DNA of 18,153 bases, from assembly GCA_017860725.1 (NCBI GenBank), contig JAGDMX010000017.1, positions 1 to 18,153 of the forward strand, given 5' to 3'. The DNA comes from Chloroflexota bacterium. Its GTDB lineage: Bacteria; Chloroflexota; Anaerolineae; Anaerolineales; UBA4823. Each line of letters opens with the position of its first letter. Positions within the stretch are counted from its first letter, which is position 1. A program made the translations under genes and the position numbers. This document shows positions 6,361 to 13,971 of this stretch, piece after piece. Under the pieces are notes generated by a model. The model was not told the origin of the DNA. It did no database searches and saw nothing but the letters and a program-made list of their open reading frames with translations.

Positions 6361-6918
6361 ATGAAGACAGAAAAAGAGAAAATGTTGGCTGGGGAGCTAT
6401 ACAATGCCCAGGATCGCCAACTGGTTTTAGAGCGGCGGCAGGCACGCGATCTGACCAAAGCATTAAATGATTCGCGCGACGAAGAGCAAGATAAACGCCT
6501 GGGCATCCTGCACCAACTGTTAGGCCAGACCGGCACAAATGCCTGGATCGAGCCGCCTTTTTACTGCGATTACGGTTCCAATATCAGCCTGGGTGATAAT
6601 GTGTACTTCAACTTCAACTGTATTATCCTGGATGTCTGCCCGGTGGAGATCGGAGATAATGTGATGTTCGGACCCAACGTTCAGATTTACACTGCCACAC
6701 ATCCGGTGAATCACCTGGAACGGAATAGTGGATTAGAATTTGGCAAGCCGATCCGGATCGGTTCGGATGTGTGGGTAGGCGGCAGTGCAGTGATCTGCCC
6801 GGGCGTGACGATTGGAGCGCGCAGCGTGATCGGCGCCGGCAGCGTGGTCACCAAGGATATCCCGGAAGGTGTCTTTGCCGCCGGCAATCCTTGCAAAGTC
6901 ATTCGCGAGCTGGAATAA
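6361..6918 (+). CDS. maa: Maltose/galactoside O-acetyltransferase-like (Maa/LacA/NodL family)
   Basis: The product has 185 residues, the usual length for the family. The N-terminal helical cap (KEKMLAGELYNAQDRQLVLERRQARDL) is the Mac domain of maltose acetyltransferase. After it comes a left-handed parallel beta-helix of hexapeptide repeats (about 60-183), including IEPPFYCDYGSNISLGDN and VMFGPNVQIYTATHPVN. His114 in TATHPVN is the catalytic base of the family. The C-terminus has the acetyl-CoA-binding turns (IGSDVWVGGSAVICPG, IGAGSVVTKDIPEGVFAAG). These cytosolic trimers acetylate the 6-hydroxyl of glucose, maltose or galactosides, often viewed as detoxification of non-metabolised sugars. 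That fits the glycoside-utilisation genes downstream. The ribosome site GGAG is 7 bases upstream. The stop codon abuts the ATG of the ycaQ-like gene with no gap, so the two are translationally coupled. The exact acceptor sugar is not predictable. Confidence 0.9.
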   Translation: MKTEKEKMLAGELYNAQDRQLVLERRQARDLTKALNDSRDEEQDKRLGILHQLLGQTGTNAWIEPPFYCDYGSNISLGDNVYFNFNCIILDVCPVEIGDNVMFGPNVQIYTATHPVNHLERNSGLEFGKPIRIGSDVWVGGSAVICPGVTIGARSVIGAGSVVTKDIPEGVFAAGNPCKVIRELE

Positions 6919-8193
6919 ATGGAAGTCATTCAGATTTCTAAGAGGACCGCCCGCCGGTTCGTGATGGGCCTGCAAGGCTTATGGCCGGGACGCCGTTGGT
7001 CTGGGGTGCAAGGCACAGATGCAGCCCTGCACACGATTGAAGCGATTCAATTGGATCCATTGAATGTAGTGGCGCGCAGCCATGACCTGGCGCTGTGGGG
7101 GCGGGTGGTAGATTACCGGCCTGAACACCTGTACCAACTGCTTTATACAGATCGGCGCGGCTTCGATTACGGCGGTGGGCTGTTCGTTTACCCAATGTCT
7201 GAGCTGCCTTACTGGCGGCTCCATATGAGGCGCAAGGTGCAGGAGCCGCGCTGGGCTAACTTTGCCGCGGAGCATGCGCATATCCTGGAACAGGTGCGAA
7301 CCGAGCTGCGCCAGCGGGGGCCGCTGGGCAACCGGGATTTTACTGGCAATGCCCGGGTGAACAGCTACCGCGGCAGCAAGGATACTTCCCTGGCATTGTA
7401 TTACCTGTGGCTGGCAGGCGAGCTGATGATCGCCGACCGTAAGGGTTTTGAGCGCATCTATAACTTCTGCGATAAGATCGCACCACCGGAATTAAATTAC
7501 ATGGCGCAGGAGATAGAAGCCGAAGAATATTTCGCCCGCAAAGCGATTGCTTTCCTGGGAATAATGCGCGAGCGCCGGTGGGCCGCCAATGTCTCAGATT
7601 ATATCCAGAGGCGGATCGACAAGACGGAGGCCAAAACCTGGCTAAACCGGCTGATCGAGCAGGGGGAAGTAGCGCAGGTTCAGATCGAAGGCTCTACCGA
7701 GGGCTGGTTAGCGCTAGAAACGAACCGGCCGCTGCTGGAGTCTTTACAGTGCGGCGAAATCCCGACGGACTGGCGTGCTTGCCTGACCAATACAACCGAA
7801 GAAGCAGTTTTTCTGGCCCCGCTGGATATTGTCAGCGCGCGGGGGCGTGCTGCGATCCTGTTCGACTTTGAGTATATCTGGGAGGTCTATAAACCCGCTG
7901 CCCAACGCCGCTGGGGATATTACACGCTACCGATCTTGTACGAAGACCGGCTGGTAGGTCGCCTGGACCCGCGGCTGGTGCGCAGCACGATGACCCTGAT
8001 AATCAACGGCTTCTGGCTGGAGGAGGATACCTTAGCGGGCGACCCGTCGTTTGCCGAGGCATTGGGTAGGGGGTTAGCCCGTTTTGCTGCCTTCCTGGAA
8101 GCCCGCCATGTCAATATCGCTTCCATTACCCCGCAAGCACTGCGCCTGAAGATCCAAAAAATCACCGGCCAGGCGGTCGATGTACAGGTATAG
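6919..8193 (+). CDS. ycaQ: YcaQ/AlkX-type winged-helix DNA glycosylase (HTH_42)
   Basis: The product has 424 residues, close to E. coli YcaQ (about 410). Signatures of the HTH_42 family are clear: IQLDPLNVVARSHDLALWGRVVDY (about 43-66), RRGFDYGGGLFVYPM, and the C-terminal block VFLAPLDIVSARGRAAILFDFEYIWEVYKPA followed by RRWGYYTLPIL. Family members AlkZ and AlkX remove bulky alkylation products and unhook interstrand crosslinks. AlkZ has a Q-x-Q catalytic motif and YcaQ/AlkX a Q-x-D motif; here Q44-L45-D46 is seen, pointing to the AlkX type. It is cytosolic. There is no gap to the upstream acetyltransferase gene and 3 bases separate it from the first GH4 gene, so it is embedded in a sugar operon, an unexpected place for a repair enzyme. 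Activity is inferred from family and motif. Confidence 0.88.
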   Translation: MEVIQISKRTARRFVMGLQGLWPGRRWSGVQGTDAALHTIEAIQLDPLNVVARSHDLALWGRVVDYRPEHLYQLLYTDRRGFDYGGGLFVYPMSELPYWRLHMRRKVQEPRWANFAAEHAHILEQVRTELRQRGPLGNRDFTGNARVNSYRGSKDTSLALYYLWLAGELMIADRKGFERIYNFCDKIAPPELNYMAQEIEAEEYFARKAIAFLGIMRERRWAANVSDYIQRRIDKTEAKTWLNRLIEQGEVAQVQIEGSTEGWLALETNRPLLESLQCGEIPTDWRACLTNTTEEAVFLAPLDIVSARGRAAILFDFEYIWEVYKPAAQRRWGYYTLPILYEDRLVGRLDPRLVRSTMTLIINGFWLEEDTLAGDPSFAEALGRGLARFAAFLEARHVNIASITPQALRLKIQKITGQAVDVQV

Positions 8194-8196
8194 GAA

Positions 8197-9597
8197 ATGA
8201 GCCAACCCACCAAAATCGTCGTCATCGGCGCCGGAAGCGCTTCTTTTGGCGAGAACACCCTGGCAGCCATCCTGCGCTCCAACAGGCTGCGCGGCAGCCA
8301 CCTGGCGCTGGTCGACCACAACGCCCAAAACCTAGAGATCGTGGGGCGGTTGGCGGAGCGCGTGAACCGGGAATGGGGAGCGCAGCTCAACCTGAGCCTG
8401 CACAGCCATCATCGGGAGGCATTGCCCGGGGCGGAATTTATTATTTCGGCGATCGAAGTCGGTCCGCGCGAGGAACTGTGGCGTAGCGATTATGAGATCC
8501 CGCTCAAGTACGGCGTACGCCAGCCATATGCCGAAAACGGCGGTCCGGGAGGCTTTGCTCACGCAGCGCGCAACCTTGGCCCTATTCTGGAAATCGCCAA
8601 GAGTATGGAGGCAGTTTGCGCCGATGCATGGCTGATCAACTACACCAACCCGATGGTGCGCATCTGTGATGCAGTAAACCGCTACAGCCGGATTAAAGTG
8701 GTGGGCTTGTGCCACCAAATCTTGATCGGTTACTGTATGGTGGGGATGGCGCTCAGCCGCGATCTGGGAATTGATGTCCCCGCAGGAATCACCGGCATGG
8801 AGGCCGACCCGCGCCTGATGCCGCTACGCCGCCAACTGGTAAAGCAAGTACTGCCACGCCTGGAGATCGAAGCCGCCGGGCTGAACCACTTCACCTGGGT
8901 GCTTGCCATCCGAGACCGGCAATCTGGGGAAGACCTGTACCCGCTCTTTCGCCAACGTTGGGCAGAGCTAGAGCCGCAGTTCGAGCCGCTCACCCGCAAG
9001 GTGTTCGAGGCCTTCGAGTTGTTTCCGGTACCAGGCGATTCGCACCTGTGCGAATACCTGCCGTGGGTCAGCGATCCCGTTTCCAAACCATGGGATAAAT
9101 ACCACCTGCACCTTTACGATTGGGACGGCTGGACCGGTCGGCGTGAGCAGGGTCTTCAACGCTTGCAGGCCATGTCCGCAGGGCAAATGCCCCTCGACAG
9201 CCTGCGGGAGGCCGACTCGGAAGGCGCGCTGGAAATTATCGAGAGCATCACCGGAGGCAGTTCACACAGGCACCTGGCCGCCAACCTGCCCAATCAAGGA
9301 CAGATTCACAACCTGCCTGCCGGGGCGATCGTCGAGACACCGGTAACCATAGACTCAGGGGGGATCCACCCGGTGATGGTCGGTGCGCTGCCCGAAGGAA
9401 TTACCGAGCTGTTGCGCCGCGAGGTTGCTGTCGGGCAACTCAACGTGGACGCAGTGGTAACAGGCGACCGCGAGCTGGCATTGCAGTGCCTGCTGCTCGA
9501 TCCTGTTGTGCGAGACCTGGATGTGGCGGCGCAAATCCTGGATGATTACTTGCTGGCATACAAAAACTATTTACCGCAATTTTGGAAAGAGGCTTAG
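8197..9597 (+). CDS. GH4 glycosidase with Cys-His (CHQI) signature
   Basis: The product has 466 residues. The N-terminus KIVVIGAGSASFGENTLAAIL is the NAD+-binding Rossmann start of glycoside hydrolase family 4. The motif NYTNPM (148-153) and the metal-binding residues Cys172 (GLCHQI) and His231 (GLNHF) are in place. GH4 enzymes cleave by transient oxidation at C3 using NAD+ and Mn2+ in the cytosol. The tetrad after the metal Cys tracks specificity: CHEV alpha-glucosidase, CHSV alpha-galactosidase, CHGx alpha-glucuronidase, CDMP and CN(V/I)P phospho-glucosidases. Here it is CHQI, so a non-phosphorylated hexoside is likely but the exact sugar is not predictable. The C-terminus EALKNYLPQFW-like (AYKNYLPQFWKEA) is typical. 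The ribosome site lies in the tail of the ycaQ-like gene (AGGAA region), and the stop directly abuts the next GH4 gene. Confidence 0.92.
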   Translation: MSQPTKIVVIGAGSASFGENTLAAILRSNRLRGSHLALVDHNAQNLEIVGRLAERVNREWGAQLNLSLHSHHREALPGAEFIISAIEVGPREELWRSDYEIPLKYGVRQPYAENGGPGGFAHAARNLGPILEIAKSMEAVCADAWLINYTNPMVRICDAVNRYSRIKVVGLCHQILIGYCMVGMALSRDLGIDVPAGITGMEADPRLMPLRRQLVKQVLPRLEIEAAGLNHFTWVLAIRDRQSGEDLYPLFRQRWAELEPQFEPLTRKVFEAFELFPVPGDSHLCEYLPWVSDPVSKPWDKYHLHLYDWDGWTGRREQGLQRLQAMSAGQMPLDSLREADSEGALEIIESITGGSSHRHLAANLPNQGQIHNLPAGAIVETPVTIDSGGIHPVMVGALPEGITELLRREVAVGQLNVDAVVTGDRELALQCLLLDPVVRDLDVAAQILDDYLLAYKNYLPQFWKEA

Positions 9598-10890
9598 ATG
9601 AAAATCACTGTGATTGGAGGCGGCTCCACTTACACGCCTGAGCTGGTCAGCGGCTTTCTCGAGCGAATCGAACAGCTACCGGTCAGCGAGCTGTGGCTGA
9701 TGGATATCGACCCGCAGCGGCTGGAAATCGTAGGCGGCTTTGCAAAACGCATGGTCAACGCCAGAGGCAATCCGTTTAAGATCATCTTGAGTAGCGACTT
9801 GCGCCAGGCAATCGCCGGGGCTTCTTATGTCATTACCCAGCTACGGGTGGGGATGATGCCTGCCAGACGAAACGATGAGTACCTGGGCAAACGCCACGGC
9901 TTGATCGGGCAGGAGACCACCGGAGTCGGCGGGATGGCCAAGGCCCTGCGCACCATCCCGGTGATCCTGGGTATCGCCCGGGAAATGCAGACCTCCGCTC
10001 CAGGAGCATACCTGGCGAACTTCACCAATCCCGCCGGTCTGGTCACCGAAGCACTCAGCCGCTATGCCCCGGCCGTCCCCTCGGTGGGCGTGTGTAACGT
10101 TGGCATCACCACCAAGATGAGGATATTGCAGGATTTAGAGAAGCGGCTTGGTCAGCCTATCGACCCCGAGCACGCTCAGCTGAATACGCTCGGCCTCAAC
10201 CACCTGACCTGGCACCGCGGCTTCACCGTGGATGGTGAAGAGCTGTGGCCGCAGGTTTTCACAGGATACGTCGAGTCCATGCGCGACGACCCCACCCCCG
10301 CATGGGATCCGGATACTTTGGAAGCGCTGGGTATGATCCCCAACTACTACCTGGAGTATTTTTACTACACCGATCACAAGCTCAAGCTGCAAGAAGCCTG
10401 GCCTCCCTCCCGGGCCGAAGCAGTGATGGAGATTGAGGAGTCTTTACTGCGCAGCTACGCCAACCCGGCGCTGGTTGAGCCACCGCCCGACCTGATGAAG
10501 CGCGGCGGAGCCTACTACTCCACCCTGGCAACCCAGCTCATCACCTCCCACTATAACGACCTGGGACAGGTGCACATTGTGAACATCCCTCACCGGGGAG
10601 CCGTCCCCGGCTGGCCTGCGGATTGGGTGGTTGAGCTGCCTGCCAGGGTGGATCGTCAAGGTATCCACCCCCTCCCGGCTGAGCCGCTGCCGCCGACTTG
10701 CTTTGGGCTGGTAACACAGATCAAGATGTACGAGCTGCTGACCGTCGAGGCGGCAGTGCACGGCGACCGTAAAGCCGCTTACCAGGCGCTGTTAGCCCAC
10801 CCGTTGGGTCCGCAAGCCGACCGTGCCCAGGAGGTGCTCGACGATATACTGGAAACCAACCGGCCTTACCTGCCGCAGTTTTTCAAGTAA
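9598..10890 (+). CDS. GH4 6-phospho-beta-glucosidase-like enzyme with CNVG signature
   Basis: The product has 430 residues. It starts MKITVIGGGSTYTPELVSGFLER, the classic opening of 6-phospho-beta-glucosidases such as LicH, CelF and BglT. It continues with VGMMPARRNDEYLGKRHGLIGQETTGVGG (the GQETTGVGG loop near 104-112), NFTNPAG (141-147), metal-site Cys166 in GVCNVG and His202 in GLNHLTW. The Cys-Asn pair is the mark of phosphoglycoside-type GH4 members; characterised ones have CN(V/I)P, while here the fourth position is Gly. NAD+- and Mn2+-dependent cleavage in the cytosol is expected. It begins immediately after the stop of the first GH4 gene, so tight co-translation is likely. The window holds no PTS genes to make a phosphorylated substrate, so the neighbouring kinase may do this. 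Confidence is high for the family, moderate for the substrate class. Confidence 0.92.
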   Translation: MKITVIGGGSTYTPELVSGFLERIEQLPVSELWLMDIDPQRLEIVGGFAKRMVNARGNPFKIILSSDLRQAIAGASYVITQLRVGMMPARRNDEYLGKRHGLIGQETTGVGGMAKALRTIPVILGIAREMQTSAPGAYLANFTNPAGLVTEALSRYAPAVPSVGVCNVGITTKMRILQDLEKRLGQPIDPEHAQLNTLGLNHLTWHRGFTVDGEELWPQVFTGYVESMRDDPTPAWDPDTLEALGMIPNYYLEYFYYTDHKLKLQEAWPPSRAEAVMEIEESLLRSYANPALVEPPPDLMKRGGAYYSTLATQLITSHYNDLGQVHIVNIPHRGAVPGWPADWVVELPARVDRQGIHPLPAEPLPPTCFGLVTQIKMYELLTVEAAVHGDRKAAYQALLAHPLGPQADRAQEVLDDILETNRPYLPQFFK

Positions 10891-10921
10891 GCCGCTCTCG
10901 ATTGGTGTGATACAGGTAGAT

Positions 10922-11908
10922 ATGATGCAATACTTCCTTGGAATTGATGTCGGCGGGACGAAAACCGAAGCTCTGGTGGCGGATGATTCGGGGCAGGCAT
11001 TGGGTATCGGGCTGGCTGGCCCTGGGAACCACGAGATGGTCGGCTATAAAGGGCTGGAGGCGGCTCTGCATGAGTCGGTCGAAAGTGCACTACAATCGGC
11101 TAATGTAGATAAAGACAGGATTGCGGGAGCCGGATTCGGGATTGGCGGCTACGATTGGCCTTCTGAGCTGACTGCCACATTAGAGTGCATCCAAACTCTG
11201 AACCTGCGCTGCCCCGTAGAGGCGGTGAATGATACCGTGATTGGCTTGATCGCTGGGGCAGAAAAAGGCTGGGGGATCGCCGTGGTTGCCGGGACCGGTA
11301 ACAATGTGCGCGGTCGCGACCGGCAAGGCCGGGAAGGGCGCATCACCGGGAATGGCACGCGCTTTGGTGAATACGGCGGCGCCAGCGAGCTGGCAGCCCG
11401 GGCACTCCAGGTAGTGACCTACGAATGGACGCGGCGCGGTCCACCCACTGCCCTGACTCCAGCCCTTATTATGTGGACAGGGGCCAAAAACCTGTCTGAC
11501 TTGATTGAAGGCCTGGAGATTGGAATTTACGATATAAACGCCAAGGCCGCACCATTGATCATCCAGGTGGCAAACCAGGGCGATCCGCTGGCGCGGGAAA
11601 TCGTCGCCTGGAGCGGCCGTGAGCTGGGTTTATCTGCCGTGGGTGTGGTTCGCCAGCTGGGCATCGAAAACGAGGAATTCGATGTGGTGCAGGTGGGCAG
11701 CCTGCATGAGGCTGGATCGTTATTCACCGACCCGCTACGCCAAGCCATCCAGGAGGTTGCGCCGCGGGCGCGCCTGGTGCGGTTGAAAGCCCCACCGGTG
11801 ATCGGCGGTGTGCTGCTGGGGATGGAGAAGGCCGGTCTGGATGGCAACCCTCTGCGCCGGCGGCTGGCTACCTCAACCCTGGCTTTACAGGCAGCCGTCC
11901 AGCGCTAA
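10922..11908 (+). CDS. BadF/BadG/BcrA-type sugar kinase, N-acetylglucosamine-kinase-like
   Basis: The product has 328 residues. The N-terminus YFLGIDVGGTKTEALVAD contains the phosphate-1 motif of the ASKHA ATPase fold (DVGGTKT, about 9-15). Downstream come AVNDTVIGLIAGAEKGWGIAVVAGTGNNVRG (phosphate-2 and adenosine regions) and GTRFGEYGGASELAARAL. This is the BadF/NagK group, whose characterised members phosphorylate N-acetylglucosamine or related sugars, while others activate enzyme complexes. There is no cysteine cluster for [4Fe-4S] binding as in the dehydratase activators, so a sugar kinase is more likely. It lies 31 bases after the second GH4 gene, in a position to supply a phosphorylated substrate or to phosphorylate released sugar. 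The start at 10922 is chosen because AGG lies 5 bases upstream; an adjacent ATG at 10925 is equally possible. The reading frame extends upstream into the GH4 gene, but that part is not sensible protein. Confidence 0.87.
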   Translation: MMQYFLGIDVGGTKTEALVADDSGQALGIGLAGPGNHEMVGYKGLEAALHESVESALQSANVDKDRIAGAGFGIGGYDWPSELTATLECIQTLNLRCPVEAVNDTVIGLIAGAEKGWGIAVVAGTGNNVRGRDRQGREGRITGNGTRFGEYGGASELAARALQVVTYEWTRRGPPTALTPALIMWTGAKNLSDLIEGLEIGIYDINAKAAPLIIQVANQGDPLAREIVAWSGRELGLSAVGVVRQLGIENEEFDVVQVGSLHEAGSLFTDPLRQAIQEVAPRARLVRLKAPPVIGGVLLGMEKAGLDGNPLRRRLATSTLALQAAVQR

Positions 11909-11930
11909 TTCTTAAAACTTCCAAGAATCC

Positions 11931-13187
11931 ATGGCTGTCCCGATAACCCACACCCGGACTGCAGCGCGCAACCTGCTCTATACCCGGGCTTATTTCTTCG
12001 CCTCGATTGGTGCTGGGGGATTTATCCTGCCTTTCCTAGCCTTGTTTTATCAGGAACGAGGCTTGAGCGGCTCCCAGATTGGCTTGTTGGTCGCCACCGC
12101 CGGGATCGCTGGCACTCTGGCGGCACCAATCTGGGGTCGTCGGAGTGACAGCTCACCGCATCCGAGGAGGCTACTGCAACTGGCGCTGCTTGGTTCGGGT
12201 GTATGCATGTTGCTCCTCGGTTTGCAAACCACATTCTTATGGATGGCGGTTTTTGTAGCCAGCGACGCCTTAGTGGGTGGAGGCCTCGAGCCGCTCTCCA
12301 CTGCCCAGGCTCTGGCAGTGACCAACCGCGAGAAGTCCGGATTCGGCAGCATTCGCTTGTGGGGCTCGCTGGGTTGGGCCATTATTGCTCCCATCTCCGG
12401 CTGGATGATTGAGCGCCGCGGGCTGTACTCGGCCTTTGTGGGGTATTTCATCGGGATGCTGGTCAGCGCCACCATCCTGGGGTTGGTCAGGACGGAGACC
12501 GCCGCGCAAAGCCGCACTCCCAAACGCGAAGAAGAAGAGGCGAATCCAACGCCTGAGCTGTCAGACCGAAGCCAGGCACGGCAGCCGACCGGGAAGCTGC
12601 TGGCGACGCTAAGCAGAGATCGCACCATGGTGGGCCTGGCACTGGCGCTGACAATCCTGTGGCTGTGCGGAGCAGGCCGGTTACAATTCGAAGCCATTTA
12701 CATGAAACAGCTTGGCGCCAGCGAGACCATTATTGGCCTGGCAAGCACTATCGGTGCCTTGATCGAGCTGCCTGCGATGCTTCTGGCCGATCGGTTAGTA
12801 CGCCGCTACGGCGCAGGCGCAGTCCTGCAATGTTCGCTGCTCCTGCAAGCTGGAGGTATGTCTCTGGTGCTGATCTTCCCTTCCGTAACTGCCATTCTTG
12901 GGATGCGCGCCTTGAGTGGCATCTATTACAGCCTCTATCTGGTAGCGTCAATCGCTTATGTAGTGCAGGGTGCGCCGCAAGGGCGGGACAGTACAGTGCT
13001 GGCGCTGTACATGGTTACGCTACGAGGACTCGTGGGGCTGGTCGGGGCGCCGTTGAGCGGCTACTTGTATGATGTGTTAGGCGCTTACTGGTTGTACGCC
13101 GTCGCGCTAGGCGGCACGCTGCTCGGTTGGCTAACGCTGAGATTAACTGCTCGCCCGGTAACACCGGGCTATGCTACCAGCTTTTAG
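11931..13187 (+). CDS. MFS permease (MFS_1-like / LacY-type)
   Basis: The product has 418 residues with about 12 hydrophobic segments in two halves of six. The central loop between the halves (about 190-225) is charged, with a Lys-Arg-Glu-rich run. In the first half, LAAPIWGRRSD matches the conserved loop 2-3 motif (G-x-x-x-D/R-R), repeated in weaker form as LLADRLVRRYG in the second half. The closest relatives in style are the sugar/nucleoside H+ symporters of the MFS_1-like and 3-phenylpropionate-type groups, which are inner-membrane proteins. Position after the kinase gene (22 bases) suggests uptake of the glycoside handled by the GH4 enzymes; this is inference from context. There is no good ribosome site before the ATG at 11931, only AAGA, so translation may depend on coupling to the kinase gene. 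Confidence 0.88.
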   Translation: MAVPITHTRTAARNLLYTRAYFFASIGAGGFILPFLALFYQERGLSGSQIGLLVATAGIAGTLAAPIWGRRSDSSPHPRRLLQLALLGSGVCMLLLGLQTTFLWMAVFVASDALVGGGLEPLSTAQALAVTNREKSGFGSIRLWGSLGWAIIAPISGWMIERRGLYSAFVGYFIGMLVSATILGLVRTETAAQSRTPKREEEEANPTPELSDRSQARQPTGKLLATLSRDRTMVGLALALTILWLCGAGRLQFEAIYMKQLGASETIIGLASTIGALIELPAMLLADRLVRRYGAGAVLQCSLLLQAGGMSLVLIFPSVTAILGMRALSGIYYSLYLVASIAYVVQGAPQGRDSTVLALYMVTLRGLVGLVGAPLSGYLYDVLGAYWLYAVALGGTLLGWLTLRLTARPVTPGYATSF

Positions 13188-13230
13188 CGTCATGAAATAT
13201 TACCCTGCCCTTTTGGGTCAGCGAGATGAA

Positions 13231-13234
13231 AGGA
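13231..13234 (+). promoter_or_regulatory. Ribosome binding site that fixes the start at 13244
   Basis: AGGA (within AAAGGA) lies 9 bases before the ATG at 13244. An earlier in-frame ATG at 13226 has no such site. A short hairpin with one bulged T (CTGCCC-TTTT-GGG-T-CAG, 13205-13221) lies just upstream; it has no T tract and its meaning is unclear. Confidence 0.5.
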
Positions 13235-13243
13235 TTGCACACG

Positions 13244-13885
13244 ATGACAATTGATCTTATCACTCCTCAGGTTCAAGATTACATGCAAAGTTTTGTGCCG
13301 CCTCGGCCGCCAGAGATGCAAAACATGGAAGAATATGCGCAGAAGACCGGCTTTCCGATTATCGGACCGGCTGTGGGCTACCTGTGCTACCAAATGGCAC
13401 GGCTGATCGGTGCCCGGAAAGTCTTCGAGCTCGGATCGGGATATGGCTACTCAACGGCCTGGTTCGCCCTGGCAGTCCGAGATAATGGCGGCGGCAGGGT
13501 ATACCACGTCGTATGGGATGCAGACCTTTCACAGCGTGCCCGGGAACACCTGGGCGCTATGGGCTTCGAAGATATCGTACAGTATCAGGTAGGGGAAGCA
13601 GTACAAGCGCTGCGCGCGGCTGATGGAACATTCGACCTGATCTTCAACGATATCGAGAAGCCTGGATATCCGGCTTCACTGCCGGTAATCCAGGAAAAAC
13701 TGCGCCCGGGAGGGGTGCTGATCGTGGACAACATGCTATGGGCTGGGCGGATTTTCGATCCAGGTGACCAGGCTGCCAGCACGCAAGGAGTACGCCAGCT
13801 AGCCCAGCAGATCAGCCAGAGCAATGCCTGGATAGCGAGCCTGCTCCCGATTCGCGATGGCCTGTTGGTGGCCTGCAAGAAATAG
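13244..13885 (+). CDS. Class I SAM-dependent O-methyltransferase, CCoAOMT-like
   Basis: The product has 213 residues. It has SAM-binding motif I FELGSGYGYSTAWFA (about 61-75), a motif II region RVYHVVWDADLSQRAREHL, and the metal/substrate region FDLIFNDIEKPGYPASLPVI (Asp136, Glu138, Lys139). After these comes LRPGGVLIVDNMLWAGRI with Asp162 and Asn163, the classic end of Mg2+-dependent caffeoyl-CoA/catechol O-methyltransferases (Methyltransf_3, COG4122). Bacterial members methylate catechols, and the natural acceptor is usually unknown. The normally acidic residue of motif II seems shifted (VVWDAD rather than VTIExD). Length is normal. It is 56 bases after the MFS gene, so it may belong to the operon or start a new unit. 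Cytosolic. The downstream inverted repeat (13903-13921) is a weak terminator candidate. Confidence 0.88.
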   Translation: MTIDLITPQVQDYMQSFVPPRPPEMQNMEEYAQKTGFPIIGPAVGYLCYQMARLIGARKVFELGSGYGYSTAWFALAVRDNGGGRVYHVVWDADLSQRAREHLGAMGFEDIVQYQVGEAVQALRAADGTFDLIFNDIEKPGYPASLPVIQEKLRPGGVLIVDNMLWAGRIFDPGDQAASTQGVRQLAQQISQSNAWIASLLPIRDGLLVACKK

Positions 13886-13902
13886 GTTAAATCCCCCACC
13901 TG

Positions 13903-13921
13903 ATCCCCACATCTAGGGGAT
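13903..13921. repeat. Short inverted repeat downstream of the methyltransferase gene
   Basis: ATCCCC (13903-13908) and GGGGAT (13916-13921) form a 6-bp perfect stem with a 7-base loop. No T tract follows on the plus strand, so intrinsic termination is doubtful. An operator before the membrane-protein gene is an alternative. Confidence 0.3.
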
Positions 13922-13971
13922 GCTCTCTCACCCTCCGAATAATACAATAAAAATTATAAGGAGATTTCGAG

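Noticed and set aside
10823..10921. Upstream extension of the kinase reading frame into the second GH4 gene
   Set aside because: The first 33 residues have no similarity to kinase N-termini. The ATG at 10922 is preceded by AGG and followed at once by the FLGIDVGGTKT motif.
12050..12697. 215-residue ORF on the minus strand inside the MFS gene
   Set aside because: It is fully antisense to a well-supported permease, rich in Ser/Pro/Arg with no recognisable domain, and has no ribosome site of note.
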